A stretch of DNA of 64,000 nucleotides from Paraburkholderia caribensis (GTDB lineage Bacteria; Pseudomonadota; Gammaproteobacteria; Burkholderiales; Burkholderiaceae): positions 2,604,001 through 2,668,000 of the forward strand of contig NZ_CP026101.1 in the NCBI RefSeq assembly GCF_002902945.1, written 5' to 3'. Both the position numbers and the translations under genes were made by a program. The notes below the pieces were generated by a model. The model worked only from the letters and a program-made list of their open reading frames with translations, did not search any database and was not told where the DNA came from. Shown here piece after piece: positions 7,986 through 17,366 of this stretch; the first letter of the stretch is position 1, and every line of letters begins with the position of its first letter.

Positions 7986-10046
7986 TTAACCCCGGGTCCG
8001 GTATTGATGCACGGCCTGCAGGCTCGTATCCAGATTCGGCACGTCGACGGCGCCCGAGCCGTCGTCCACCTGCTTCACGAGGTCGCGCACCGTCTGCACC
8101 TGCTTCGACGAAGCGTCGAAGTAGCGCGCGAGCGCGTTGTCTGCAGCGTGAAGGTCGGACTTGAGCGTCGTCTGGTTGCGCGCGAGCAGCGCGAGACGCG
8201 CCGACAACAGGCGCATCTTCAGGTTCTCGCGCACGAAATAGCCCTGATCGGGCGCGACGAGCATCGCGTCGGCGTGGTCGATGCGGCGCACCTGCACGAG
8301 ACTCGTCAACTGCTCGCCGATACCGGCAACGAGTTGCTTCCACCACACCTTCCACTTCGGCTCACCCGTGGCGGCCGCGACGCGGTCGACATCCTTCGGT
8401 GTGGACGCGTGCGGCGTGGCGTGCGCAATCGGCGCCTCGCCCGACAGCGGCAACTGGTCGATCTGATCGATCGCGTTGTCGAGCTTGATGGCGAGGCCCG
8501 TCAGGTCGGTGGACGGCGCGGACTTCAGCTTGTCGATGTCCTGCGCGATCGCCTTGCGCACGGCCAGCACCTGCGCACCGTCCGACGCGGCGAGGCGCGT
8601 GTCCGCGCTTTGCAGCGCGAACAGCGCGAGCTGCGTGTTGCCCGTCAGTTGCAGTTGCTCGCTTGCAGCCGACAGCATCTGCCCCACTTCGGCCATCGTC
8701 CAGTCATCGCGGTTGCGCGCGAGGTCCGCGTATTGCTGCTGCAGCGCCTGCTGCGCGTTCTGCGCATCGGCGAGCTTGCCTTCGAGCTGCGCGAGTTGCG
8801 CATCGGCCTGACGCACGCTGGCGACGGCCTGCTCGGTCTTCACGCGCAGTTCGGCCGTCTGCGAATCGTTGGCCTGCTGGCGGTGCGACAGTTGCTGATC
8901 GAGCTTGATGATCCTGCGGTTCAACGCAATGCCGCCCGCGACCGCCGCGAAGAACACCAGCGCAATGACAACCCAGAGCAGCGTGTTGCCCCTGGGCTTG
9001 GCCTGTTGCATTTCATACGGCGTAAAGGGTTGATTCGGCGGCAGCGCAGTGGCGGACCGCGGCGCGGAGCCGGACGTCGGGGGTGTAGGGGTCGTGGATG
9101 CGTTGGTATCAGACATGCGTTCTTGTGCCGGGTTGGACTGGACCGGTTGAACTTCAAAAGGTGTCGCGAGAGACAACAGCGTACGGGCGATCCGTTCGTC
9201 GCCCGCACCGGACACCGTAATGCTATCAAAACCCAATGCCCGCGCCGTTTCTGCGATGCGCGGATGGGGCGCGACGAACATCGCGCGTTTCAGGTGTGCC
9301 TGCTCGTTCGTCGTGAGATGGTCGTGCGCGAGCTCGGCGAGATTGCGCACGCCCTCGGAACTCGTCACGAGCCATGCGTGCGGCGTCTTCGACTCGTCCG
9401 ACAGCAGCGCGTGAATACGCGACCATGCGCCGATCGACGGGTCGGGCACGAGGCGCCGGTAGGCCGCGACCGTCTCGACTTCGGCGCCCGCTTCGCGCAG
9501 ACGCTCGGCGAGCCATTCCCGGCCGCCGTCGCCGCGCACGATCAGCACGCGCTTGCCTTCGAAGGCGTTTTCGCCGAGCAAGGTTTCGAGCGCTGCATAC
9601 AGCGCCTCGGAATCGAAGCGAGCGCCGTCGTTGTCATCGGCCGATGCGCCCGGGCTGATCACCTGGTACGCGGGCGCTTCGACGCCATGCTTCGCGAGCG
9701 CCGCGACGCTGCCCGGACCGACCACGCCGACGGGCAGCGCGTGCGGCCAGATCGCGTCGTGGCTCGCGAACGCGTAATCGACGGCATTCGGCGAGACGAA
9801 GACAACCAGCGCGTATCGGTCGAGCGATGCGAGCGCGGCGCGCAGCGGCGCTTCGTCGTCCGCTGCGGCGATGTCGATCAAGGGAAATTCGACGGTCGCG
9901 ACACCCGCGTCGTGCAGCGTCTTCGCCAGCGCGTCGGACTGTCCCGCCGGACGGGTCAGCACGACGGTCAGATGCGTCGCATGCGATGCGCCTGCGCCGT
10001 CCCTGGACGGCAATGCCTCGGGTGTCGGGTTCGAGCCGGCCGCCAT
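7986..10046 (-). CDS. hemDX: Fused uroporphyrinogen-III synthase / HemX protein (HemDX)
   Basis: One open frame of 686 codons holds two proteins that are separate in enterobacteria. Residues ~1-280 form the HemD domain (LTVVLTRPAGQSDALA, then FVSPNAVDYAF and GREWLAERLREAGA), which cyclises hydroxymethylbilane to uroporphyrinogen III. The remainder is HemX: a Ser/Thr/Pro-rich linker, a single transmembrane helix (NTLLWVVIALVFF) and a periplasmic coiled-coil-rich domain. The ATG at 10046 overlaps the hemC stop as TGATG, indicating translational coupling. The fusion tethers HemD to the inner membrane next to HemY. A Met codon at the HemX junction could allow internal initiation, but I see no strong ribosome binding site there. 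Confidence 0.9.
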   Translation of the reverse strand: MAAGSNPTPEALPSRDGAGASHATHLTVVLTRPAGQSDALAKTLHDAGVATVEFPLIDIAAADDEAPLRAALASLDRYALVVFVSPNAVDYAFASHDAIWPHALPVGVVGPGSVAALAKHGVEAPAYQVISPGASADDNDGARFDSEALYAALETLLGENAFEGKRVLIVRGDGGREWLAERLREAGAEVETVAAYRRLVPDPSIGAWSRIHALLSDESKTPHAWLVTSSEGVRNLAELAHDHLTTNEQAHLKRAMFVAPHPRIAETARALGFDSITVSGAGDERIARTLLSLATPFEVQPVQSNPAQERMSDTNASTTPTPPTSGSAPRSATALPPNQPFTPYEMQQAKPRGNTLLWVVIALVFFAAVAGGIALNRRIIKLDQQLSHRQQANDSQTAELRVKTEQAVASVRQADAQLAQLEGKLADAQNAQQALQQQYADLARNRDDWTMAEVGQMLSAASEQLQLTGNTQLALFALQSADTRLAASDGAQVLAVRKAIAQDIDKLKSAPSTDLTGLAIKLDNAIDQIDQLPLSGEAPIAHATPHASTPKDVDRVAAATGEPKWKVWWKQLVAGIGEQLTSLVQVRRIDHADAMLVAPDQGYFVRENLKMRLLSARLALLARNQTTLKSDLHAADNALARYFDASSKQVQTVRDLVKQVDDGSGAVDVPNLDTSLQAVHQYRTRG

Positions 10047-11029
10047 CACGCGGAAGCGGCCGGGCCGCTCGCCGTGGTGAGCGCGCGGACGATGTCGAGT
10101 GCGCCCTGCGCTTCGAGCTGGCTCGCGACCTCGCGGCCCAGTTCGAGCGCGGCGCCCGTCGTGGCTGCGGGCGCCGAGGCTTGCGCGGACAGCACGCGCT
10201 GGCCGTCGGGCGTCGCCACGACGCCGCGCAGATGCAGCGCGCCGTCGTGCCACGTCGCGTAAGCGGCGAGCGGCACTTCGCAGCTGCCGCCCAGCGCGCG
10301 CGACACCATGCGCTCCGCTTCGACCGCGGCCGCCGTGTGTTCGTGATGCAGCGGGGCAAGCCATGCCGCGAGGTCGGTGCGGTCCGCGCGGATCTCGATG
10401 CCGAGCGCGCCCTGGCCCGCGGCGGGGAGACTGTCCGCGGGATCGAGCAGCGACCGGATACGGTCGCCGAGGCCCAGACGCTTGAGGCCGGCCGCCGCCA
10501 GAATGATGGCCGCGTAATCGCCACGGTCGAGCTTCGAAAGACGCGTGTCGAGATTGCCGCGCAGCGGCTTCACGACGAGTTCGGGATAGCGCGTGCGCAG
10601 CATCGCTTCGCGGCGCAGGCTCGACGTGCCGACCACGCTGCCGGACGGCAGCGCGGCCAGCGATTCGTACTGGTTGGAGACGAACGCGTCGCGCGGATCC
10701 TCCCGCTCCATGATGGTCGACAGCGCGAAGCCTTCGGGCAACTCCATCGGCACGTCTTTCAGAGAATGGACGGCGAGATCGGCGCGGCCGTCGGCCAGCG
10801 CGTTCTCCAGTTCCTTCACGAACAGCCCTTTGCCGCCGACCTTGGATAGCGTTCGATCGAGAATCTGATCGCCGCGTGTCGTCATTCCGAGGATTTTTAC
10901 GTCACAAGATGGATATAATTTGTGCAGCGCACACCGCACATGCTCGGCTTGCCACATGGCGAGCCGGCTTTCCCGCGACGCGATGACGAGCGTGGCGGGC
11001 GGAGTGGGCGCAAGCGTCTCGGAATTCAT
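10046..11029 (-). CDS. hemC: Porphobilinogen deaminase (hydroxymethylbilane synthase)
   Basis: The protein polymerises four porphobilinogens into hydroxymethylbilane. Conserved blocks are IASRESRLAMWQAEHV at the N-terminus, the KELE and HSLKDVPM segments of the active site, PLRGNLDTRLSKLD, and the dipyrromethane-cofactor cysteine in LGGSCEVPLAA. I chose ATG 11029, giving 327 residues beginning MNSETL, because it leaves a normal-length N-terminus. ATG 11041 and an upstream in-frame start at 11089 are possible, and none has a clear ribosome binding site. It heads the hemC-hemDX-hemY operon and is divergent from ppc. Confidence 0.93.
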   Translation of the reverse strand: MNSETLAPTPPATLVIASRESRLAMWQAEHVRCALHKLYPSCDVKILGMTTRGDQILDRTLSKVGGKGLFVKELENALADGRADLAVHSLKDVPMELPEGFALSTIMEREDPRDAFVSNQYESLAALPSGSVVGTSSLRREAMLRTRYPELVVKPLRGNLDTRLSKLDRGDYAAIILAAAGLKRLGLGDRIRSLLDPADSLPAAGQGALGIEIRADRTDLAAWLAPLHHEHTAAAVEAERMVSRALGGSCEVPLAAYATWHDGALHLRGVVATPDGQRVLSAQASAPAATTGAALELGREVASQLEAQGALDIVRALTTASGPAASA

Positions 11030-11452
11030 TGTTTGATTCATTGAACGACGGGATGTGATAACAAACAATGTTAGCACGCGCTCGGGCAACCTCTCGCTGG
11101 CCGCACGGCCATGCCAGGGCAGCGCAACGGCACTTGCGTGAGACAGTAGTTGGCGCGGCTGCGCTCAATTCCGTCAACCGCCATAGAACCAGAGGAGACA
11201 GGCCTGCGGATGCATTCACGCAGAGCCGTCCATAGCCGCATCGATCGTGACTCGCGTGGCCGCCAGAAGCCCCAGCACGGTCGTTCGCGCGTCGAAGCGC
11301 CGCATGCGCGATGATTTAATGCGGCGCAGCACGCGCAACCGGCCCTCCTCCGCCGCGCGCGCCGCATGCTGACAGGCTTTGAGCGCAGTTCCCCGCTGTA
11401 CCCGCAGTTGCAGATCATCATTCTTTGACCCTGGCTTTCCTGAGGAAACATC
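11030..11452. other. Divergent hemC/ppc intergenic region
   Basis: This 423-bp region contains the promoters of hemC (minus) and ppc (plus). The visible feature is a 9-bp inverted repeat GCGCCGCAT (11297-11305) with ATGCGGCGC (11319-11327), enclosing TTTAAT (11315-11320) as a possible -10 for ppc. Open frames crossing it are GC-rich shadows. Nothing else is recognisable. Confidence 0.4.
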
Positions 11453-14400
11453 GTGACGTCTTCCGGATCGGCGCGCCCTGCCCGCCGCACTACTGCCTCG
11501 CCCGATGCCGTCAATACCGCATCGGCCGCTCCCGCCGCTTCCGCTGTCAAGGCCGCCAAGGCCGTGAAAGCCACGCAAGCTCTCGACTCCGGCAAAGCCG
11601 GCAAATCCACGAAGGCCAAGGCGTCCGCCAACGGCGTCTCGAAACGAATTAAATCCGACGGCGCCGGCAAGCAGGAAGCCGCGCGCGCGTCGAAAGTAAC
11701 CAGCAACGGCGCCGCGCCGCAACTGAAGGACAACGCCCGCACGCGCGAAGACAAGGATCAGCCGCTCTTCGAAGACATCCGCTACCTGGGACGGCTGCTC
11801 GGCGACGTGGTGCGGGAGCAGGAAGGCGACGCCGTGTTCGACGTCGTCGAAGCGATTCGTCAGACGGCTGTGCGCTTTCGCCGCGAGGACGACAGCGTCG
11901 CCGCCCAGGCGCTCGACAAGAAGCTGCGCGCGCTCTCGCCGGAGCAGACGGTGAGCGTGGTGCGCGCGTTCAGCTACTTCTCGCACCTCGCGAACATCGC
12001 GGAAGACCGTCATCGCAACCGCCGGCACCGCATTCACGATCTGGCCGGCTCGACGTCGCAGCCGGGCACGATCGCGCATGCGCTCGACCGGCTCGTCGAA
12101 GCGAACGCCGCCGCGACGCCCGTGCTGCAGCAGTTCTTCAACGACGCGCTGATCGTCCCCGTGCTGACGGCCCACCCGACGGAAGTGCAGCGCAAGAGCA
12201 TTCTCGACGCGCAGCACGATATCGCGCGGCTGCTGGCCGAACGCGACCAGCCGCTGACGGCGCGCGAGCGTCTGCAGAACGAGTCGCTGCTGCGCGCGCG
12301 CGTGACGTCGCTGTGGCAGACGCGCATGCTGCGCGACTCGCGCCTGACGGTCGCCGATGAAATCGAGAACGCGCTGTCGTTTTATCGCGCGACGTTCCTC
12401 GAAGAGATTCCGGCGCTCTACGCCGACATTGAAGAAGCGCTTCTCGAGCACGGCCTCGACGCGCGCCTGCCGCCCTTCTTCCAGATGGGCAGCTGGATTG
12501 GCGGCGACCGCGACGGCAATCCGAACGTCACGGGCGAGACGCTCGAAAACGCGATCACGCGCCAGGCCGCGGTGATCTTCGAGCACTATCTGGAACAGGT
12601 GCACAAGCTCGGCGCGGAGCTGTCGGTGTCGAATCTGCTGGCGGGCGCGAGCGACGAACTGAAGGCGCTCGCGGAAGCTTCGCCCGATCACTCGCCGCAC
12701 CGCAAGGACGAACCGTACCGGCGCGCATTGATCGGCATTTACACACGGCTCGGCGCGAGTGCGCGCGTGCGGCTCGGCGAAGGTGTCGTGCCGCTGCGCA
12801 GCGCCGGCCCAGGCGCGCCGAAGATTCGCGCGACGCCTTATGACGATTCGTCCGAGTTCGTGCGGGATCTGCACGTGCTGATCGATTCGCTGACCGAGCA
12901 TCACGGCGCGTCGCTCGCGACGCCTCGTCTGTCGCCGCTGACGCGCGCCGCCGAAGTGTTCGGCTTCCACCTCGCGAGTATCGATCTGCGCCAGAGTTCC
13001 GACATCCACGAAGCGGTGATCGCGGAGCTGCTGCGGCGCGCGGGTGTCGAAAGCGACTACGCGGCGCTTCCGGAAGCCGACAAGCTGCGCGTGCTGCTCG
13101 CGGAACTCGCGCAGCCGCGCCTGCTGCGCTCGCCCTATGTCGAGTACTCGGATCTGGTGAAGAGCGAACTCGGCGTGCTGGAACAGGCACGCGTGACGCG
13201 TGAGAAGTTCGGCGCGCGCGCGGTGCGCAACTACATCATTTCGCACACGGAGACGGTGAGCGATCTGATCGAAGTGATGCTGCTGCAAAAGGAAGCGGGG
13301 CTGCTGCAAGGCGCGCTCGGCAACCCGGTCGATCCGGCGCGCGCGGGCCTGATGGTGATCCCTCTGTTCGAGACGATTCCCGACTTGCGCAACGCGTCGC
13401 ACATCATGCGCGATCTGCTGGCGTTGCCGGGCATCGATGCCATCATCGAGAACCAGGGCAACGAGCAGGAAGTGATGCTCGGCTATTCGGACAGCAACAA
13501 GGATGGCGGTTTCCTGACGTCGAACTGGGAGCTGTACCGTGCGGAACTGGCGCTGGTGTCGCTGTTCAACGAGCGCGGCATCACGCTGCGGCTGTTCCAT
13601 GGACGCGGCGGCACGGTGGGGCGCGGCGGCGGCCCGACCTACCAGGCGATTCTTTCGCAGCCGCCGGGGACGGTCGATGGGCAGATCCGCCTGACGGAAC
13701 AGGGCGAGGTGATCGCCAGCAAGTTCGGCAACCCGGACATCGGCCGGCGCAATCTGGAGACGGTCGTTGCCGCGACGCTCGAAGCGTCGTTGCTGCCGCA
13801 CGGCAATGCGCCGTCGCAACTGCCCGACTTCGAGGAAGTGATGCAGACGCTGTCGGATGCGGCGATGGCGTCGTACCGGGCGCTGGTCTACGAGACGCCG
13901 GGTTTCACCGAATACTTCTTCTCGTCGACGCCGATTGCGGAGATCGCGGAGTTGAACATCGGCAGCCGGCCGGCGTCGCGCAAGCTGCAGGACCCGAAGC
14001 AGCGCAAGATCGAGGATTTGCGGGCGATTCCGTGGGGTTTCTCATGGGGACAATGCCGGTTGCTGCTGACGGGCTGGTATGGGTTTGGTAGCGCGGTTGC
14101 TGGATGGCTCGAGGCTGCGGGCTCGAATGTCGAGCGTGAACGTCGCGTGAGTCTGCTGCGCAAGATGCATAAGGCGTGGCCGTTCTTCGCGAATTTGCTG
14201 TCGAATATGGATATGGTGCTGGCCAAGACCGATCTCGCGGTGGCGTCGCGTTATGCCGCGCTTGTGGCCGACAAGAAGCTGCGTAAGCATGTGTTCGAGC
14301 GCATTGTGGCGGAGTGGGAGCGGACGTCCGCTGTGCTTTCTGAGATTACCGGGAAGAAAGAACGTCTTGCGGATAATCCTTTGCTCGCGCGGTCTATCAA

Positions 14401-14548
14401 AAACCGGTTTCCGTATCTTGATCCGTTGAATCACCTGCAGGTGGAACTGCTTAAGCGACATCGCGCTGGGGATGATAATGTCCGCGTGCGGCGTGGGATT
14501 CATCTCACTATCAACGGGATTGCGGCGGGGTTGAGGAATACCGGTTGA
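11453..14548 (+). CDS. ppc: Phosphoenolpyruvate carboxylase
   Basis: The 1031-residue enzyme adds bicarbonate to PEP to make oxaloacetate, replenishing the TCA cycle. It starts at GTG 11453 behind TGAGGAAA. The first ~100 residues are a low-complexity Ala/Lys/Ser extension, so the catalytic core is the usual ~900+ residues. The catalytic His241 lies in VLTAHPTEVQRKS. GNPNVTGETL, GYSDSNKDGGFLTSNWELYRAE-type and FHGRGGTVGRGGG (about 714-726) active-site loops are all intact, and the C-terminus is the conserved NG-x-AAGLRNTG. Codons shift to T/G endings over roughly the last 150 codons before repeat element 2. Confidence 0.97.
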   Translation: MTSSGSARPARRTTASPDAVNTASAAPAASAVKAAKAVKATQALDSGKAGKSTKAKASANGVSKRIKSDGAGKQEAARASKVTSNGAAPQLKDNARTREDKDQPLFEDIRYLGRLLGDVVREQEGDAVFDVVEAIRQTAVRFRREDDSVAAQALDKKLRALSPEQTVSVVRAFSYFSHLANIAEDRHRNRRHRIHDLAGSTSQPGTIAHALDRLVEANAAATPVLQQFFNDALIVPVLTAHPTEVQRKSILDAQHDIARLLAERDQPLTARERLQNESLLRARVTSLWQTRMLRDSRLTVADEIENALSFYRATFLEEIPALYADIEEALLEHGLDARLPPFFQMGSWIGGDRDGNPNVTGETLENAITRQAAVIFEHYLEQVHKLGAELSVSNLLAGASDELKALAEASPDHSPHRKDEPYRRALIGIYTRLGASARVRLGEGVVPLRSAGPGAPKIRATPYDDSSEFVRDLHVLIDSLTEHHGASLATPRLSPLTRAAEVFGFHLASIDLRQSSDIHEAVIAELLRRAGVESDYAALPEADKLRVLLAELAQPRLLRSPYVEYSDLVKSELGVLEQARVTREKFGARAVRNYIISHTETVSDLIEVMLLQKEAGLLQGALGNPVDPARAGLMVIPLFETIPDLRNASHIMRDLLALPGIDAIIENQGNEQEVMLGYSDSNKDGGFLTSNWELYRAELALVSLFNERGITLRLFHGRGGTVGRGGGPTYQAILSQPPGTVDGQIRLTEQGEVIASKFGNPDIGRRNLETVVAATLEASLLPHGNAPSQLPDFEEVMQTLSDAAMASYRALVYETPGFTEYFFSSTPIAEIAELNIGSRPASRKLQDPKQRKIEDLRAIPWGFSWGQCRLLLTGWYGFGSAVAGWLEAAGSNVERERRVSLLRKMHKAWPFFANLLSNMDMVLAKTDLAVASRYAALVADKKLRKHVFERIVAEWERTSAVLSEITGKKERLADNPLLARSIKNRFPYLDPLNHLQVELLKRHRAGDDNVRVRRGIHLTINGIAAGLRNTG

Positions 14549-14569
14549 GTTCCTTTTTTTGTCCTGCGG

Positions 14570-14606
14570 ACGGCGGTTCTCTTTTTTGAGGCCGCCGTTT
14601 TTTTTG
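14570..14606 (+). terminator. Intrinsic terminator after ppc
   Basis: A GC-rich stem (ACGGCGG at 14570-14576 with CCGCCGT at 14592-14598), containing an inner CTC/GAG pair and a T-rich loop, is followed by a run of Ts from 14598. It ends the ppc transcript before the repeat element begins. Confidence 0.85.
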
Positions 14607-14663
14607 TTTCTTGCTTTGGTTTGGTGTGCCTGGTTTTGTGCTGGTCTTTCGGGGATTGGTTTT

Positions 14664-14819
14664 GCGCTGGCATCCGTGATTTGGACTTGGCGCTGGCATC
14701 TGCGATTTGGACTTGGCGCTGGCATCCGCGGTTTGGACTTGGCGCTGGCATCCGCGATTTGGACTTGGCGCTGGCATCCGCGGTTTGGACTTGGCGCTGG
14801 CATCCGCGTTACGTTAGCT
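14664..14819. repeat. 26-bp tandem repeat at the left edge of element 2
   Basis: GCGCTGGCATC recurs with exact 26-bp spacing, starting at 14664, 14690, 14716, 14742, 14768 and 14794. The intervening bases are GATTTGGACTTG with small changes. Two inverted units lie at the right edge of the element (about 15438-15485). There are no unique spacers, so it is a simple tandem array and not CRISPR. Confidence 0.9.
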
Positions 14820-15515
14820 CGCTTCAAGCGTCGCCCCTGTGCGGGGCGGCACCTACTTTTCTTTGCCGCCGCAAAGAAAAGTAGGCAAAAGAAAGCGGCT
14901 CACACCGCCAACATTTCTTCTTGCCTGAGGGCCCCCACAGGTTCTTACACTTCACACGGCAACCACGTGACCCACGTCCGTTGCCAACGCTCTGAATGAG
15001 CGCCTCACCCGCTTCATATCCCCGCGTTTCAGCATGCCTCACCAGACAGTCCGCGGCCGCCCAGGTGGCAAACTGTGTGTCGGCTTTCGCGCCATACGCG
15101 CACCACTCCGGACCGATAGCGCACGCATCCCACCTTGTAAGAGCGCCGAGCTATACGACGCGACAACCTACACACAGTTTGCCACCTGGGCGGCACATGC
15201 CGTTCGCTGCCGCTGGCCTTTGTACGGGTGTCTGAAGCGGGTGAGGCGCCAGTTCGAAGCGCTGGCAACGGGCACCAGCCACGGTACTGACGTGTGAAGT
15301 GTGGGGACGTTGGGGGCCCGTGGGTAAACGTCAAGAATTGGCGGTGTGAGCCGCTTTCTTTTGCCTACTTTTCTTTGCGGCGGCAAAGAAAAGTAGGTGC
15401 CGCCCCGCACAGGGGCGACGCGTGAGGCGAGCTAACGTAACGCGGATGCCAGCGCAAAGTCCAAACCGCGGATGCCAGCGCAAACATAAGCACACAACCC
15501 AAACGCGTCGCAGAC
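14664..15515. repeat. Large palindromic intergenic element, copy 2
   Basis: This copy sits between the convergent ppc and methyltransferase genes. Hairpins with 15-bp stems are at 14852-14885 and, inverted, at 15364-15397, bounding a 546-bp core. The inner repeat CCCAGGTGGCAAACTGTGTG is at 15061-15080 and its inverse at 15171-15190. Compared with copy 1 the whole core is reversed: the left arm is type beta (GAGGGCCCCCACAGGTTC) and the right arm type alpha (complement of CGGGCCCCCAACGTCC). The spacer still has GTTGTCGCG facing the alpha arm. The right end has GCGTCGCAGAC at 15505-15515, 16 bp from the methyltransferase stop. Confidence 0.9.
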
Positions 15516-15531
15516 AAAAAAACCTCAAACC

Positions 15532-16284
15532 TCACCACGCCTCAATCATCAAAGCATCGAGCTTAAACGACCCATCTTCGTGTACATCGAAGTATTCCCG
15601 AACCTCATCCGGGGCGAACGCCCACAGAGAGCGAATCGCAGCGACACGCGCCTCAGGCGTCCTCATCCTTGCGACCCACGACGCAAACTCGATATTGAGC
15701 CGCCAGCGCTCCCGCACCATAGCCTCGAACCCTGCCGCAGCAAAAAACGCCACCCACTCATCCGCACGATAATCGCGAATATGCGACCCATCGCGCAGCA
15801 CTTCGACAGCCTGAAGATGCGTATCGAGCAGTGGATGCTCGCTCCCAGCGATATCAATGAACATCACGCGCCCGCCAGGCTTCAAAACCCGCCGCACTTC
15901 GGCAAGCGCCAACGGCACATCGTGCCAATGATGCGCGCTCATCCGGCTGACGACCCAATCAAACGAAGCATCGTCGAACGGCAACTTTTCAGCCGCACCT
16001 TGCTGCGTACGAATATTCGACAACCCGCGCTCAGCAGCGGCAGCAGCAACCGTAGCCAGCATCTGCGGCGCAATGTCATAAGCCACGACAGATCCAGCAG
16101 AAACCGCAACCGCAAAACTCGCATGCCCCGCGCCGCATCCCATATCGAGCACCGCCGCGCCCGGCGTCGCCGCCACAGCAGCCGCCAGCGTCTGCAAATC
16201 CGCTCCCGTCGCGTGAACCTGGCTCGTCAAATACGAGGCTGCCGTCGAGCCGAACGCGTCGGCTACCTGATCTTGATGCTTCAT
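15532..16284 (-). CDS. Class I SAM-dependent methyltransferase (UbiE/YafE-like)
   Basis: The 250-residue protein starts at ATG 16284 behind AGGAG; an upstream in-frame ATG lacks this signal. Motif I of the SAM-binding fold is VLDMGCGAGHASF (about residues 57-69), followed by the acidic Asp of strand 2 (AYDIAP), a PFDDASFDWVVSRMSAHHW motif and VLKPGGRVMFID, as in the Methyltransf_11 family. The substrate is unknown; YafE and UbiE relatives act on quinones or small metabolites. It is divergent from an XRE regulator that may control it. Its 3' end abuts repeat element 2 and uses T/G-ending codons there. Confidence 0.88.
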   Translation of the reverse strand: MKHQDQVADAFGSTAASYLTSQVHATGADLQTLAAAVAATPGAAVLDMGCGAGHASFAVAVSAGSVVAYDIAPQMLATVAAAAAERGLSNIRTQQGAAEKLPFDDASFDWVVSRMSAHHWHDVPLALAEVRRVLKPGGRVMFIDIAGSEHPLLDTHLQAVEVLRDGSHIRDYRADEWVAFFAAAGFEAMVRERWRLNIEFASWVARMRTPEARVAAIRSLWAFAPDEVREYFDVHEDGSFKLDALMIEAW

Positions 16285-16371
16285 CGTGTGCTCCTGTGCC
16301 TTCAGGGCTGTTTGTGAGGATAGGGTCAAAGTCGCGAGGCGCCTCGCCTGTCGCTACAATAGAGCCCGCCC

Positions 16372-16417
16372 TGTACCAGTACAAGTCAAGCAATTATTCT
16401 GGTATCAACATTACCAG
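16372..16417. promoter_or_regulatory. Candidate operator in the divergent methyltransferase/XRE promoter region
   Basis: CTGGTA-N7-TACCAG forms an inverted repeat at 16399-16417, and another TACCAG lies 25 bp upstream (16374-16379). A TACAAT hexamer at 16355-16360 could be a -10. The position immediately before the regulator start suits autoregulation, but this is inference. Confidence 0.4.
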
Positions 16418-16435
16418 CCACCGCCGTTTCGCCAC

Positions 16436-17248
16436 ATGACCACGCCGTCCCCCGCCGATTCCACCCCGCCGCTCGATGCATCGCCCGCCCGCGCGCTCGG
16501 CGAGTTCATCCGCGCGCATCGCGAGCGCCTGTCGCCGCAAGCCGTCGGCCTGCCGCCCGGCCCGCGTCGCCGCACACCCGGCCTGCGGCGCGAGGAAGTC
16601 GCGCAGCTGTGCGGCGTCAGCCCGACCTGGTACACCTGGATCGAACAGGGACGGCCCGTGTCCGCGTCCGCCGACGCGCTCGCGCGTATCGCCGTCGCGC
16701 TGCAGCTCTCGCGCGCCGAACGCGCGTATCTGTTCGAACTGGCCGCCCAGCGCGACCCGGCCGAGCCGGACCCCGCCGCCGCCGATACCCCCGCCATGCT
16801 GCTCAAGACCGTGCAGCTCGTCAGCGCGCCCGCTTACGTGCTCGACCGCCAGTTCACCGCGCTCGCCTGGAACGAGCCAGCGGCAGACCTGTTCGTCGGC
16901 TGGCTCGACGGCGAGCACGACCGCAACCTGCTGCGCTACACATTCCTGTCGCCGGATGCGCGCAGCCTGATCGTCGACTGGGAAATCCGCGCGCGGCGTC
17001 TCGCCGCCGAATATCGCGCCGATTCGATCCGCCATCAGAACGACGCGCCCACGCGCTCGCTGATCGACGAACTGTCCGCATCGAGCGATGCGTTCGCGCG
17101 CTTCTGGGCGTCGCAAGACGTCAACGAGCGCGAAGGCGGCCAGCGCCGCTTCGATCATCCGCGCGACGGCCACGTCGTCTACAACCAGATCACCTTCAAG
17201 CCCGCGCACCGCGAAGACCTGAAGCTCGTCGTGCTGATGCGCGAATGA
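16436..17248 (+). CDS. XRE-family transcriptional regulator with MmyB-like ligand domain
   Basis: The 270-residue protein starts at ATG 16436. An N-terminal helix-turn-helix (about residues 20-90) contains RRTPGLRREEVAQLCGVS and WYTWIEQGR, the hallmark of the MmyB-type actinobacterial and proteobacterial XRE regulators. The C-terminal part (about 110-265) matches the MmyB-like ligand-binding domain, recognisable by LDRQFTALAWN and FLSPDAR. Such regulators commonly repress an adjacent divergent enzyme gene and respond to a small hydrophobic ligand. Here the divergent neighbour is the methyltransferase. Confidence 0.87.
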   Translation: MTTPSPADSTPPLDASPARALGEFIRAHRERLSPQAVGLPPGPRRRTPGLRREEVAQLCGVSPTWYTWIEQGRPVSASADALARIAVALQLSRAERAYLFELAAQRDPAEPDPAAADTPAMLLKTVQLVSAPAYVLDRQFTALAWNEPAADLFVGWLDGEHDRNLLRYTFLSPDARSLIVDWEIRARRLAAEYRADSIRHQNDAPTRSLIDELSASSDAFARFWASQDVNEREGGQRRFDHPRDGHVVYNQITFKPAHREDLKLVVLMRE

Positions 17249-17366
17249 GCTTTCCCGGCCACCCGAAAGCGGCCCGCACGGCGGGTGTTAAAATCGTTGT
17301 CTCCTTCGAGGCGGCGCGCGTCTCCATGCGCCGTCAGCGTCTTCACCTCGCATACTGCCCATCACC

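Noticed and set aside
8004..10262. 752-codon open frame antisense to hemDX
   Set aside because: It is a shadow frame; hemDX on the other strand has intact HemD and HemX domains.
11216..13819. 867-codon open frame antisense to ppc
   Set aside because: It lies over a fully conserved ppc gene, is Arg/His-rich and follows the GC-rich third-position pattern of an antisense shadow.
14664..14819. CRISPR-like array
   Set aside because: The 26-bp units are contiguous with no unique spacers, and there are no cas genes.
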